The notes: generated by a model not told the origin, from the letters alone. DNA of 64,000 nucleotides from Mesorhabditis belari (GCA_958450365.1 CAUEEP010000742.1:1566001-1630000), one strand, 5' to 3'; positions 43,906-56,094 are shown, counted from the first letter of the stretch. Made by a program: numbers and translations.

Positions 43906-45616
43906 GAGTCATTTTTGCATCAAAGTGAAGCTAATAGTAAAGTTGCCAAAATGAAACTCGATGCCCAATAAACATCTCAAAAAAAACCCACACTTATTTA
44001 TTGACACACTTGGCCATTTCTCTTAAAGTCTTCAGTTCTTTGACCGCTTATTATTTTCCTCATCATCAACACCAAAAAAAAAAACTTTACGAAAATAGTA
44101 ATGTATAGAGTTGTCGTCAAGTTTTCTTTCAATTTCACCACTCTTTTCAAATAAATTTTCCTTTTTTCAGTCTTTTCAGTCTTTTCAGCGTTCCAATTTG
44201 GGTCCTCGGAAAAACACAGAATCTCCTCAAAGAATCCTCAAAGAAAACCTCCTTTACCCTAAAGAACTAAAGAACTAAAGAAAATTTCCGACTCGACGCA
44301 CCGACTTCAATTTTCGCAGATTGGAATTCTGAAGGGCAATTCCCTCATGGTCCCTCTTTTTCTTCACCAAAAACTTTTAAGAAAACTTTTTAGAGAAATT
44401 CCCCCTTGATCGATTTCTAGATGAAGGTTGATGAAAGCACTAGAGTTTTAACTTTTAGCAGCTTGAAAGCAGCAACTGAAAGCAGCTTTTAACTTTTAGC
44501 TTAAAACTTGCTTACTAAGTAATCGTCTTATTATAAATATTCTAGAGTCAAGCTTGCTTGAACATTTAGGTCAACTTTTCGAGGAAAATTTTTAATGCAT
44601 TTCTGGTCTTTTGATTTCAATCAATAGTCGTTCCCTTCTAGTTTGATGTTTTCTAAAGTACAATCATTTTACCGTCTTATTCACCATGCGATTTTGATAT
44701 GAATTCCATTCAATTCAGATAGAAAAGTTAAAAGTTCAAGTTCAAGAAAACACTAAAACTATGAAATAAATGAAAAATGAAATCAAATAAAATGCTGTCT
44801 ACACCTTCACTTCTGCAATTATTTTTGCGTCTGCTAAAAAACAATCTTTATTATTCAAAGTTCCTATAGAAGAAAACAAAATAACCATGGAAATCCCCGT
44901 ATTCTTTCTCAGAATCAACCAGCTATAAAAACTATAACTAACTGGATGAATTTCTTTTAGTTTTGCAACGAATACCAATCCATTTTTTAATAATTTATCC
45001 TTTTGGATTACAACTTGAAAGTTTAACATTTAACAAATGATTTCTTGCAAATTTTCTACTCGGCCCTATTTCCAAACTAACGGTTTTTTTGTCCAGTTAA
45101 AATCCTTTTTTACGACGTCAAAATACGAATAACAGCATTCTTTAAGTGAAAAGCCAAGAATTGGACTTATAGAATGCAAAAAACAAGCACTTTTAAATTA
45201 TCTGAAGACAATAATTGTCTAATATCATGTAAAATTTAAAAAAACTGAGCTAAAAAAGCTATCCGATTGAGCAGGAATACATAAATATTCACCAGAAAGA
45301 ATCGGAGTCGGATAACGTAGACAAATGTTGAGATTTTTGCAACCTAGGCCTAACAATTTAATAATAATAACAATAACAAAGTAGCTAGCGAACTTTTTAT
45401 GCTTGCAAGGCAAATTCTAAATGAAAGAAAACGTTTCCTTCTATTTCCTCCTAAAATTTCTTGGCTATTTCCGCATTGCTTTCCGAAGTCCGAAAGGAAC
45501 AATGAATAGCAATTGAGCCAATTTTCCGTTTCTCTTACCCTAGTTAAAACTTTTTAGTTAAGTTGTCAACACTCAAATAAAATCACAATCGCAGTGAAAC
45601 ATTTTACTTGGGGTAT

Positions 45617-45735
45617 GCTTTGTGCACAAAAATGGAAACCTACCCTATCTGGTGCCTTGAATTCTTGATTTTTCTGATGATTTGGTGTCTTGAGTGTGCC
45701 AAAAAGGTTTGTGTTTCCATTTTTGAGCACAAAGT
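45617..45735. repeat. Imperfect hairpin
   Basis: TTTGTGCACAAAAATGGAAAC on the left corresponds to GTTTCCATTTTTGAGCACAAA on the right. Related fragments (TGGTGCACTC, GTGCCAAAAAG, GCACAAAGTAC) occur at 41090-41230 and 45800-45930. Confidence 0.6.
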
Positions 45736-45967
45736 ACTCCTGTAGCTCGCCTAAGACTTCGGTTTTTTGACAGGAATCGATAAAATCGTAGACTCATTTC
45801 CTTTGTACTTTGTGCTCTTTCAAAGCTCACTATTTCTGGTGCACTCACTCTTGGATTCCTTCTCGTGATACTTCTATTGCTTTAGTGCGTCAGGAAGAGT
45901 GTGTTTCCATTTTTTGACTACAAAACACACGACTAGATCACCCGTTCAATGCACTCACAACAGCAAC

Positions 45968-46066
45968 CTTTTGTCAGCAACATCAACAACAACAACAACA
46001 GCAAAAAAAAAAGAAAAAGAAAAAGCAACAGCAACAGCAACCGCAACAGCAACAGCAACAGCAATC
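45968..46066. repeat. CAA/CAG trinucleotide microsatellite
   Basis: ACAACAACAACAACAGCAAA, an A-rich interruption, then GCAACAGCAACAGCAACCGC repeats. Frames across it (45899-46210) are low complexity. Confidence 0.9.
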
Positions 46067-47668
46067 TTCCATTGTCAGTTGTTTATCTTTTTTCAACCCA
46101 AAAATCAAAAATTACCCTTTCAATCAAAATCGATCACTTTTTATAGATTTTTGGTCATTTCACCTTTTCCCCGTTCATTTATTTCTATCAATTCTCATCT
46201 ATTTGATTAAAGAATTAATTGGAAATGGTCATTGAAGAGAACTTTAAGATGATCAAGAGGAACAAGTTCAAACATCTTGTTGATCTTGTTTTCCTCAACT
46301 TTTCCCTAACTTGTCGGTTTTGGCTCTTCGAACTCTAATTTTTCTATTTACTTGAACCGTTTAACACGAAAAAAAAGCTAATTTTACCTCGTTTAAGCCG
46401 ATTCTTAAAGCGCTAAGCTCATTTGCCATCTTCAACTCACCTTTCAAGATGAAAGGTGCCAAATTGCGGAGTTGAGAGCATGTGAAAAACATGAGGAATT
46501 TCAGGAAAACTCTTTTAACTGGCTGTGGGATTCACGAGGAATTCTGTTTTGACTTAAAAGTACCATTCAACAAAAATATAACGCTAGAGAAGCTGATCAA
46601 GCAAGATCCAAACTTTTTCGACTATCCTTGTGTACTTTATGTCAAAAAAAATCAAAGCCTGCTATGTGTTTCTGTTGAATGTTACGTGTCTTCTTGCTTG
46701 TGTGCCAAAAAGAAGTCGTGTTGTTGATTTTGATTGTTGTTGATTTTTGATCTGTTCCTAGTTTCGCGAAAATCATGACGATTTGAAATGCCCAACTCGT
46801 TCATCACCAAGAAAACTTCAATGATAAGCCTAAAGAACGAGAAAGTAGTAAACTATTCAATAAGTTTAAAGAGCTTTGGAAGATTTCTGAGTAGCTACTC
46901 AGAAAGTTTGAAAGTTTAAAAACTACTCAATAAGTTTAAAAGTTTAAAAAGTTTGTTTGAAAACTATTCAATAAGTTTAAAGAGCTTTGGAAGAGTGAGT
47001 TTTAAGAGCTTTAATCCACTTGTTAAACAGTCCAGCTCTTGGATCGAAAGCTTACAAAGCTAAGAAAAGATCTCACCTTTTCACAAACGCTTTAACATTT
47101 TTGGGTGCAATAGCTTTCTCCAAATTGCTCACCATTTAGTAAACGCATTACGAGGAATACACTCGAGTAGAGACCACCAATGATCACCTCTGCGCACGCG
47201 TGATGGCTCAGTTTTCCCCTCCCCATGTGAATAGGCTTAAAAGCACTTAACGCTGAAGTTGATGAAGAACGAAAGAAAAACAAAAACCCAGTGCTTCGGA
47301 AACTTTTCAAAATACCAAATCACTTTTGCGGGTGGGTCTTTGATTTGCTTCTTTCAAATGAAAAAAAAAGAACTTTGTTTTTGCAGATTTCCTGACTGAT
47401 TTCCCCTAGTGAGAACTCATTTTAAAGGCCTATTTATCTATTTTCTTTAAAGATTTACTATTTTTTTCTTGGCTTTTTCGTCTCTAATAGCTTTAACCTG
47501 TGCATATGACCCTCTTTTTTTACTCAAGAATTTCCGAATAAATAGAGATTTTTTTGCTACTTTTTTTTCAATTTTCCATCACTTGGAACACTTCTCATTG
47601 GTCATTTCTCAAAATTTTTTCAACTTTTTTCTGTTCTAAACTTTTACGAGTTCAAATTTTCAGCAACA

Positions 47669-49009
47669 ATGTGTCTGGAGCATGCGGAAACGAAGCGAAT
47701 TGAAGAGTGAGTTGATTTGAAAATTCGAAAACATTGTAAAGAAATATTGTTCGCGTGCTTGGTACTCTTCACTCTTCACTCTTCACACGTTATTTCTTGT
47801 TTCGAGATATCTGATCTCACTTGAACTAAAAACACTTTATTCAATAGCCGACTGACTCGGAATCTTTGGGCTCTCACTTGAGCAATTTTCACACAAGATC
47901 AACAATTGAATTAAAAGCGACGATAAAAAACAGAAACAATTTCGTCCTAATTAGGACACAACTTTCACACAAAATGAGAGGAAAGCAGAAAGAAAAATGA
48001 AAGATAACGAAACAAATGAACAACAGTTGCCTTATATAGGCTTTAACACAAGATACTCAGCTAACAAGCTACAAAATAATAAATGATTTGGGGCGCGAAA
48101 TAGAATAAACGCGCACCGATTTCCTCAATACTTTTCCAATTTTTAGGTTGTCAGAGTTAGATAACTAACTATTCGCCACAAACATAAAGATTCAATCTTT
48201 TTGTTTTCAAAAACCTAGCCAAACGCTTGGCCGATTGCTTTGAAATTTTGTCTACACATAGAAATGTCAACATTTACAGCTTGTAGACAAAATTTCAGAG
48301 CAATCGACCAAGAAAACAAAGATGGAATTAGGTTCGGCTTTGAAATTTTCTCATTTCTAGCGCCTAGTCTCTTTATTTAGCTATGGTTTAAGGATAGCTT
48401 TATTTAAATTCGAGTTTCAAAATCTAAAATCACACCTTTAGCTCTTTCATTAACCAATTCTTTAGTTTAGATTTCTCTTTCAATTCTCAACCTTTTTCTT
48501 TTTCCTTCCTCTCTTTCTCTTCTCACTTTCACACGGTGATAACCGGGTCAATCGCTCATAAACACCAAAATCTCGATTTCGATTTGTTTGTACGTTTTGA
48601 TTAGTACTAAAGCTATCAATTTATTAAATAAAGATATTTCTTTTGAATTCACATCGTAAATGATTTCTATTTCAAATTGAAACATTCGAAATCTCATCTA
48701 TTCTCGCTAAAAAACCCGCTAACCGAAACCAAAATTGTTGTTTTTTTTTTGATTGATTGTCGAAAAAGGAAAATAAAAGAGAAAACCCCATAAAAACTGT
48801 AATGAAACGCTTTGTTTTCAAAGTAAAAAAGAGAAATCGTAAATTATCGCTTGTCAATCATTGCACTGAAAGTTATTCTTTCACTTTTTGACGGCAAAAC
48901 TTTTTAGAGATTTTAGAGATTTTAGAGATTTGCTTAATGTTTAGACAATTGTTTTTGGGATTTCAATATTGATTCAAAAATCAATCAATCAATTCAATCA
49001 ATTCAATCA

Positions 49010-49040
<31 letters not shown>

Positions 49041-49573
49041 TCAATCAATTCAATCAATTCAATCAATTCAATCAATCAATTTCAATCAATCAATTCAATC
49101 AATCAATTCAATCAATTCAATCAATTCAATCAATTCAATCAATTCAATCAATTTCAATCAATTCAATTCAATCAATCAGTTCGTCAGTTCAATCGACCAG
49201 TAGTCAGTCAGTTCAGTCAGTTCGATCAGTTCAGTCAATCAATCAATCAGTCAATCGGTTCGTCGATTCAATCAGTTCAGTCAGTTCAGTCAGTTCGGTC
49301 AGTCGATTTCAGTGCAGTCAGTTCGATCAGTCAGTTCGGTCAGTTCAGTCGGTTCGTCGGTTCGGTCCAGTTCGTCGGTTCAATCAGTTCAGTCAGTTCG
49401 ATCGTCAGTCGATCAGTCGATCAGTTCGTCGAGTTCGGTCGGTTCGGTCGTTCAGTCGTTCGTCGTCGTTTCAGTCAGTCGGTTCGTGGTCGGTTCAGTC
49501 GGTTCGATCGTTCGTCGGTTCGGTCAGTTCGGTCGGGTTTGGTCAGTTCGGTCAGTTCGATCATCAGGGTTCG

Positions 49574-49604
<31 letters not shown>

Positions 49605-52600
49605 ATCAATCAATCAATTCAATCAATTCAATCAATTTAATCAATTCAATCAATTCAATCAATTCAATCAATTTCAATCAATTCAATTCAATCAATCAAT
49701 TCCATCAATTCAATCAATTCAATCAATTCAATCAATTCAATCAATCAATTCAATCAATTAATTAATCAATTTCAAATCAATTACTTCAGGAAAAGATATT
49801 TGACTTTTAACATAGATTTTGCGAAAACCCTTTTTACCTGAACACCTTTTTTTGTTCTTTTGCTCTAAATCTCTATTTGACTCTTTTCCATTTTCTCGCT
49901 TTATTTTGTGATTTCAAGCATAACAAATAAGCTTTTCCGAATAAAACTGACTTTGTTTTTTTATCTAAACATTTAACTATTATTATATCAACAGATTTTT
50001 ATTGTAAGCCGTAGAAATCCTGATTCTTTGGTACCCAATCCTGTCCCGAAAACTTTTCTTTTTTATTCTTTTGCTTCAAACTCCAGCTGGAGCCATGCAT
50101 TTGTCTGTATGTAAGAGAAATGTTTGCTCAACACCTCAAATTCCTTGTCTTTCCCCATTCCCCCCCCCTTTGACCTCTTCTATTCAGCCGTTTTATTTGC
50201 TTTTCAAAGTGTTTGAGGTTCTTAGCTAGCTTTTGATCAAGAATGAAGATTCTGAAAAGTTCGAGTTTCCATTATTTCCTTTCCATTTCACCTTTTTTGT
50301 ACTATCAAAACTTCAAAGCACAATTTGATGTTTCGTCTAAAAAAAGATCTTTAAAGACAGATTCGGACCCAGCTTTTCTTTTCTTTAAATCTTTCAATTT
50401 TCTCTGATCAATCTAGTAAATATTTTCACTCTATTACAAGGTGATCAAAAGTAAATGATTCATTTTTTTAAAAATGAAAGCTAAAACAAAATTTCCCCTA
50501 TTTTATAGTATTTTAAAGCTGAAATTCTGATGAACATTTCTGTCAGTAAATTTTAGAAAAAAGAAATTTCTAGCCTTTTCAAAGAAGCCTTACATTGCAC
50601 TTCGAGGCAAACCATAGAGTGTGTTCCTCTAGAGTTTTGGAGACACTGCAAGGCTCGCGTAGTTCATTGGAGACACTGCAAGGCTCGCGTAGTTCATCTA
50701 CAAGGTGAGTGCGAAAGTAAAGCAAAAGTCAGGCATTATGTTTTCTTTAGACTTTCGATCTACACTTTTTGGTTTTTAACATCTCTAGATGCCTTTTTCC
50801 AAATGGAGATTTTATGTTTAGATAATGCAAAAGACCATCAAAACACCCTAAGCTATCTATTAGAGTGTATTCCTCTAGAGTAATGCGTTTTTTTAGAATG
50901 CATTTATTTGAGAAAAGTGCCGTAATCAAACCGTTATTTTACATTTAATTCATTCGACTTTGGTATCATTCAATGAGGAATTAAAATGCTCAGTCAATGA
51001 TACGAAAATCGAGCTGATCGAATGTAAACTAACGGTTTGGCTACGGTACTTTTCTCAATAAGGTGCTTTTTAGAAAACGTATTACTCGAGAGGAACACAC
51101 TCTAGCAAATCACCCATCAGATAAACACAATTTCGCATGTTTTTCAAGACTATTTTAGGCTTTTCTTTTGACGAAAACTTTTATTCTTTTTTAAAATAAA
51201 AATTAAACTATTACTTTTAAACAAAAATCTAAACTTAAAAAGGCTTTTTGAAGGATTTTTCAATTGAAAACAGGTTCAAATAGATGAGCTCTATGACAGT
51301 TTCCCTCCAGCGAATGCTTTTTGAGAGCTAGGTGGCTTTAATCAGGCTTTTTGAAGGATTTTTCAATTGAAAAAAGGTTCAAATAGATGAGCTCTATGAC
51401 AGTTTCCCTTCAGCGCACTAGAATGCTTTTTTAGAGAGCTAGGTGGCTTTAATCAGGATGGTTTAGGTGTAGAAATGCTCCTCAAAAGCTTATCTTCAAA
51501 ATACTATATAGTCGGTCGAATTTCGATCTGAGTTTTAGCTGAAAAATCGAGCCTTTTTTCTGCAAAGTATGCGGGAAATTTTTGATCATCCTGTACATCA
51601 TCGATTTTCGATTGTCTTTTTCATTCATTCATACTAATCGTAGTTGTCCCATTCCCCCCTTTTTCACTCCAACATTTTGCGCACACATCTGTTTTTCGCG
51701 CTTTTTTTTCTTTTTTTTTGACACATTTTCCATCCTTCTTTTCCTCTCACACAAAATTTTTGTGCCAATTAAACAAATTAAACAAATTAAACAAATTAAA
51801 CAAGGGAAAATATTTGAAAAATCCTTTTCTTATAGTATTTTTTATCAAAAAGCATTTAAATCCTCGAAAGTCAAACTTCTAAAACCAATTCTTTATAATA
51901 AAAAAGGAATAGTCAAAAATTTAGACATTAGTTAGGTTTCTACAAGAGAATTTCTCCCATGATTGACATATTTAAGTGTCCAGGCTTCTGGACACTTAAA
52001 TATGTGTCCAGAAGCTTCTCGTAAGCTCCAAGCATTTGCGCAGCTGTAGTAAAAGTGCCAAGCTGTAATAAAAATCAGGTAAAGATTTTCGGAGAAGGAA
52101 TTGAACTCTTGGCACTTTTACTACAGCTGCGCAAATGCTTGGAGCTTACGAGAAGCTTCTGGATTGAACTCGAGAACCTTTTTGCTTTCCGGGCAATTGC
52201 TCTAACCACTGAGCTATCCGGTATTTTTTTATCCAAAAAGCATTTGAATCCTCGAAAGTCAAACTTCTCAAACTTTTTGAACCTGTAAAACCAATTCTTT
52301 ATAATAAAAAATGAATATTTCTCTTTTACTTCATTTAGATTAATAAAAATTGTGTAGAAGTTCTTTCTGAATTTATTTTCATTTCTATTTCAATCGAATA
52401 GAATTGTCCCCAAAAAAAAAAATTTTGTCGACCAATGATTCACCGCAAAGATACGTATCAAAAAGGAAACAAACGAAGAAAAAAAACTGTTACACGCCAA
52501 AAAAAGAAGAAAACGCGAGAAATTGATCCATTTTATCGGTGATTTGCATCTGAATCGCTGAAAAATTTGGGGGAAAAGAAAAACAGAAAAGAAAAGTACA

Positions 52601-55600
52601 ATGAAAACATTTTCTTCTTCTTTTTCTTCTTTTTCTTTCTTCTTCTTCTTCTTCTTTCTTACTATTTTAGTCATATTTTTCAAAAATGAACAACTCATAT
52701 TGTTTCTTTTTTGATTTCTTTTTATTAATAGACTCCTCGATTTTCTCATTTTAAATTTCAAAAGTTTTAAAAGAAAAGGAACTGTGAAAAGGAAAATTGA
52801 AAGTATTTGTAAACGAATTAGATCTTATTGCCATGTCAAATTTGCCCTATACTTAATCTTTAATCGTAAACGAATTAGATCTTCTTCCCATGTCAAATTT
52901 GCCCTATACTTAATCTTTAATCGTAAACGAATTAGATCTTCTTCCCATGTCAAATCTGCCGTATATTTAATCTTTAATCGTAAACGAATTAGATCTTCTT
53001 CCCATGTCAAATCTTCCCTATATTTAATCTTTAATCCTAAACGAATTAGATCTTATTGCCATATCAAATCTGCCCTATATTTAATCTTTTTTGGACCTGT
53101 ATTTCCTAACTTGTAGTCTTAATGTATTTCTAGTTTTCTTTCTTTTTTTTGTGAAAGTATTGTAGCAATATTTTATATGCGGTTATGATTATCTGATTCG
53201 CTTCTATTCGCCCCTAAATAAAGCACATAATATATATATATATATATATATCAGTTTTCGTTTCAAAGTCAAGATCATTCAAATTTCAGCTCCGAAATGG
53301 GCTTTGACACTTTTCTGCTAAAGCGAACCCTTGAGCATTTCGTTGAGGAAATTGGTGAGTCATCAAATTTTATAGCTATTGTAAAAGAAATGTCATAATT
53401 TTCAAAAATTTCATTGCCATTTAGCCGAAGAATCGAAAGATCTAATCGTTGAGCGACCGCGTTTTGCCTATGCTGTACTTGTTGTTGCTGATGGATCTCC
53501 AGGGGAAATTTGTCAAGTAAGTAAAGTTATGTCAATTTTTTTTGAAATCTTGGAGAGAATTAGAACCGATTCTCACCAAAAATCAAAAAAAATCAGCGGC
53601 TAATATCATTTTTTGATGGTTTTTTGTAGAAATGACAAACGTAAATCGATTTTTCAATAATTTATCAAGTATTAAAAGATGAAATCAGTTTTGCCGATCG
53701 TTTCAGCCAAGCATTTCAGGCATTTTTAGTCTAGAGGGTTGTAGAATTTCTAGCCAAAATTCAAACAAAAAAGGGCAAAAATTAGTCTCAAAAAAATGCA
53801 AAAAATCCTTTAATGAAAACAAGGCGGAGGCACCTTATACCGGAGGGGTTTGCCAGATGAAGAGCCATTACGCGCTGGCTCAGGGAACATCTCCCCAGTC
53901 ATTTGTCCGTGAGTAAAGCCCAGTCGCTTTGATCGCCCAGTCGCTTTGATCGCCCAGGTTCCATTTTGATCCCCAGGGGCCAGTCGCTTTGATGCCAGTC
54001 GTTTGATCCCCAGTCGTTTGATGCCGTGTTGATCGCCCAGTCGCTTTGATCCCCAGCGCCCAGTGTTTGACCAGTCGCTTGATCGCCGGTGTTTTCCAGT
54101 CGCTTTGGGTGTTTGCCATCTTTGATCCCAGTCCTTTGATCGCCCAGTCGCTGCCAGCTTTCGCCGGTTTGCAGTCGCTTTGATCGCCCAGTCGCTTTGA
54201 TCGCCCAGTCGCGATAATTTTTTTGATGAAGTTTTATGCAGAAATGATTCTTCATTTGCTTTAAGCTGTAAATTTATACCCGGGGATTTTCGGGGTCAGC
54301 AAATCGATTGGCGCCGTTCATTCTATTGAGTCAAGTTGCCCAAATTATAAACCATATAAATCATATACCAATCTTGTTAGTTATTTTAAATCCAATCAAA
54401 ATTTCGAACTTTATCGCCATTTTCCATTTTCCAGGCCTCTTGCGTACGACGATTGGACGTGGACGTTCAAGAGGCGGTCACTGTCACGTGAGTTACATTG
54501 ATTCCAAAATATTTAAGAATACATACCAAAATCTGGTAAAGTTTTAGTATCAGATCATTATTTATCGTAGTTTCCTAAAAAGTTTGCTTTTTTAGAGAGC
54601 CATATTTCGACGAGGAAATAGCGAGAGCTCTGCGGCGTTTAGAAGAAAGCAACACGTTCTTGAGCGCCAACACGACGGTGAGTGGGGGACTTTAAGAAGA
54701 AAAAAAAAATAATATCACCGCATTTCTTCGAATAGAAGACCGGGTAAAGTATCATCGCTTCGCGTACTCCTGCGTAGCAGCCCCTTTTTAAAATTTCTTT
54801 TCTGCATAAAAGCTTTCAATGAAGTGCTATAGGGCTGGAAAATGGCTCAAAAATCTGTTAGCTCATGCGGTATTTTTGAGCCATTTTCCAGCCCTATAGC
54901 ACTTCATTGAAAGCTTATCAACAAAGAAATTTTAAAAGATAGCTACACGCAGGAGTACGCGATAATACCTTTACCCGGTCTTCTATTCGAAGAAACACGG
55001 TAATATTATAACTACAAAATTTTGAGGCAAATTTTTTCCAGGCTGAATCCCTTTCCAATGCCTACACTCCACCAACGAGTCCCCTTTTGAATGATCTCGA
55101 TGCATCGAAGACGATGATAAAACAATCACCAATTCGAGTAGAAAAGTTTATAAAAGTTTGATCCCTTAATGGATTTTCTAAAAGAAAGAAACTTTCTAAA
55201 TCTTTTAAACCTAAAAAAATCTACCGTAAACAGCTAACGATTTCCATTAAATCAGCTTAAGTTTAAGAATCATTGTGATCCTTATGATCCTTGTGATTCC
55301 GCATCGAAATTCGGCTGATCGAATGCAAACTAGCAGTTTGATTACGGTTAAAAAATGGATTTTTTAGAAAAACCTTTAGAAAAAACAAGAAAACATTGAT
55401 AAATATTGAGTGAGCTGATCAATTGACTTCTGACAGAAAGCGGCTAGTTTACATTCGATCAGCCAACTTTCGACTCCTCATTTAACCCTAAATCTAAACC
55501 AAAAAACCCAAATAGACTTAGTGCTAGGCGCTAGCCGCTAGCCTTCGCACTAAGTCCCAAGTCGCCGAAGCCTAAGCCAAAGCCAAAGCCAAAGCCAAAG

Positions 55601-55867
55601 CAAGCCAAAGCCAAAGCCTAAGCCTAAGTCCAAGCCGAAGCCTGGCTAAGCCAAAGCCATATTGAGTGAGCTGATCAATTGACTTCTGACAGAAAGCTGC
55701 TAGTTTAAATTCGATCAGCCAACTTTCGACTCCTCATTTAACCCTAAACCTAAACCTAAAAACCCAAATAGATTTTCAGCCGCTAGCCAAACCACTTTCA
55801 GTCCAAACCAAACCATTTTCAGATTCCCCCAGGCGAACAAATCCTTCGAAAGACGACCACTTTATAA
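47669..55867 (+). CDS. Unidentified ~156-residue protein, seven exons
   Basis: Exons 47669-47706, 53290-53354, 53425-53516, 54435-54487, 54596-54677, 55042-55137 and 55823-55867 join in one frame (471 bases). The ATG lies six bases past a TTTTCAG acceptor, suggesting trans-splicing. The protein is acidic and soluble: MCLEHAETKRIEDSEMGF at the start, a compact central part (RPRFAYAVLVVADGSPGEIC), EPYFDEEIARALRRLEESN predicted helical, then a Ser/Thr/Pro tail (AYTPPTSPLLNDLD) and RIPPGEQILRKTTTL. If the sixth exon is not spliced at 55137 the frame stops at 55161 and gives 149 residues. An AATAAA signal at about 56097 fits the longer model. I do not recognise the family; the TPPTSP motif would suit proline-directed phosphorylation. 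The first intron is 5.6 kb and mostly repeat. Confidence 0.68.
48973..49775. repeat. Satellite of TTCAATCAATC units with G-rich centre
   Basis: Roughly 800 bases of 4-, 5- and 9-base units: flanks read ATTCAATCAATTCAATCA, while 49190-49575 reads GTTCAGTCAGTTCGGTCGG. Frames of 149-223 residues across it (SINQFNQFNQ) are translations of the satellite. It lies in the first intron of the preceding gene. Confidence 0.95.
50619..51103. mobile_element. MITE family 5, copy 1, and adjacent short repeat
   Basis: 50862-51103 has inverted ends AGAGTGTATTCCTCTAGAGT and ATTACTCGAGAGGAACACAC(TCT), with inner arms GCCGTAATCAAACCGTTA-like / TAACGGTTTGGCTACGGTAC. A related end (AGAGTGTGTTCCTCTAGAG) sits alone at 50619. 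Between them 50638-50697 is a two-copy repeat of TTGGAGACACTGCAAGGCTC. Confidence 0.75.
51244..51456 (+). repeat. Tandem duplication, ~107 bases
   Basis: Two consecutive copies of the block GGCTTTTTGAAGGATTTTTC through AGAGCTAGGTGGCTTTAATCA, with small differences. A short AACAAATT(A) tandem follows at 51770-51803. Confidence 0.88.
51966..52162. repeat. Two consecutive hairpins
   Basis: 51966-52004 is a palindrome around AAGTGTCCAG/CTTCTGGACACTT. 52010-52162 is a longer one: GAAGCTTCTCGTAAGCTCCA pairs with TGGAGCTTACGAGAAGCTTC and AAGCATTTGCGCAGCTGTAG with its reverse complement. The second hairpin abuts a tRNA-like fragment. Confidence 0.85.
52148..52222 (-). repeat. tRNA-Ser(GGA)-like fragment in intron
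   Basis: On the minus strand GGATAGCTCAGTGGTTAGAG forms a tRNA D-arm and TTGC-CCGGAAA-GCAA an anticodon arm (anticodon GGA, C at position 33). The T-arm (GTTCTCGAGTTCAATCCAGA) is degraded. The CCGG(T/A)AA loop matches the tRNA-like piece at 40238-40321, suggesting a common source. Confidence 0.5.
52806..53095 (+). repeat. 57-base minisatellite, five copies
   Basis: The word CGAATTAGATCTT recurs at 52814, 52871, 52928, 52985 and 53042, an exact 57-base period (19 codons). The plus-strand frame remains open through all copies (RKRIRSSSHVKFALYLIFN-type units, about 52784-53116) and the minus strand is open too. Open frame length follows from the period being a multiple of three. Confidence 0.92.
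53096..53252 (+). mobile_element. Retroposon-like 3' tail with (TA)n
   Basis: Sequence ending CCCCTAAATAAAGCACATAA followed by a (TA)n run resembles the tail of the LINE fragment at 3880-3915 (AATAAAG then TATATATA). No reverse transcriptase motif is left, so assignment rests only on the tail structure. Confidence 0.35.
53917..54215. repeat. 17-base degenerate minisatellite
   Basis: Units of CAGTCGCTTTGATCGCC, some truncated, repeat across the intron between exons 3 and 4 of the unidentified gene. Minus-strand frames (ATGRSKRL-type) are repeat translations. The tract is more GC-rich than its surroundings. Confidence 0.9.
54714..55003. mobile_element. MITE family 4, copy 2
   Basis: Left CACCGCATTTCTTCGAATAG and right CTATTCGAAGAAACACGGT are inverted repeats, with the shared inner arm GCTTTCAATGAAGTGCTATA. 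AATAT at both borders may be the target duplication. It lies in the intron between exons 5 and 6 of the unidentified gene. Confidence 0.88.
55398..55790 (-). repeat. Inverted telomere-like cassette inside a direct duplication
   Basis: 55501-55658 holds CCAAATAGACTTAGTGCTAG, a GCACTAAGTC hairpin arm and GCCTAA/GCCAAA units, i.e. the complement of the 32199-32506 array. It is flanked by two direct copies of a ~115-base block (55398-55515 and 55659-55782, sharing TTGAGTGAGCTGATCAATTG and ACTTTCGACTCCTCATTTAA). ACCCTAAACCTAAACC near 55742 is also telomere-like. All of it is in the last intron of the unidentified gene. Confidence 0.85.
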
Positions 55868-56094
55868 AGAAAAAGAAAACGATAAACTTTTGATAATCTT
55901 TTTTATTTGTTCATTTTTTAAAACCCATGAATTGATTCTATAACTTTTCCTTTTTTTTCTTTTTGCTCATCATTTCACTTTTCTTTTTGTATTTTTTTAC
56001 TCAAAATGTTTCTCTCTATTTCTTTTGTTTGATTTTAAATAATTTTTAAATTTTTAATTGTTTTTATATCAAAAAAATACTATATTCATTGATC

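Larger units (their letters stand above)
41994..47668. other. 5.7 kb intergenic region
   Basis: It contains mariner-like debris (42736-43905), a hairpin (45617-45735), a CAA/CAG microsatellite and short repeats of CTATTCAATAAGTTTAAAGA at 46853-46995. Open frames at 46482-46727, 47092-47310 and 45645-45848 lack domains and splice support. Nothing is called as a gene. Confidence 0.55.

Noticed and set aside
46482..46727. 81-residue Cys-containing plus-strand frame
   Set aside because: Its 3' part matches the recurrent GTGCCAAAAAG repeat sequence and there is no splice or homology support.
49312..49761. Long Ser/Asn/Gln-rich frames (149-223 residues)
   Set aside because: They translate the TTCAATCA satellite; stop-free frames are expected from its repeat unit.
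53880..54255. Minus-strand frames with ATGRSKRL/DQSDWAIK repeats
   Set aside because: Translations of the 17-base minisatellite in an intron.
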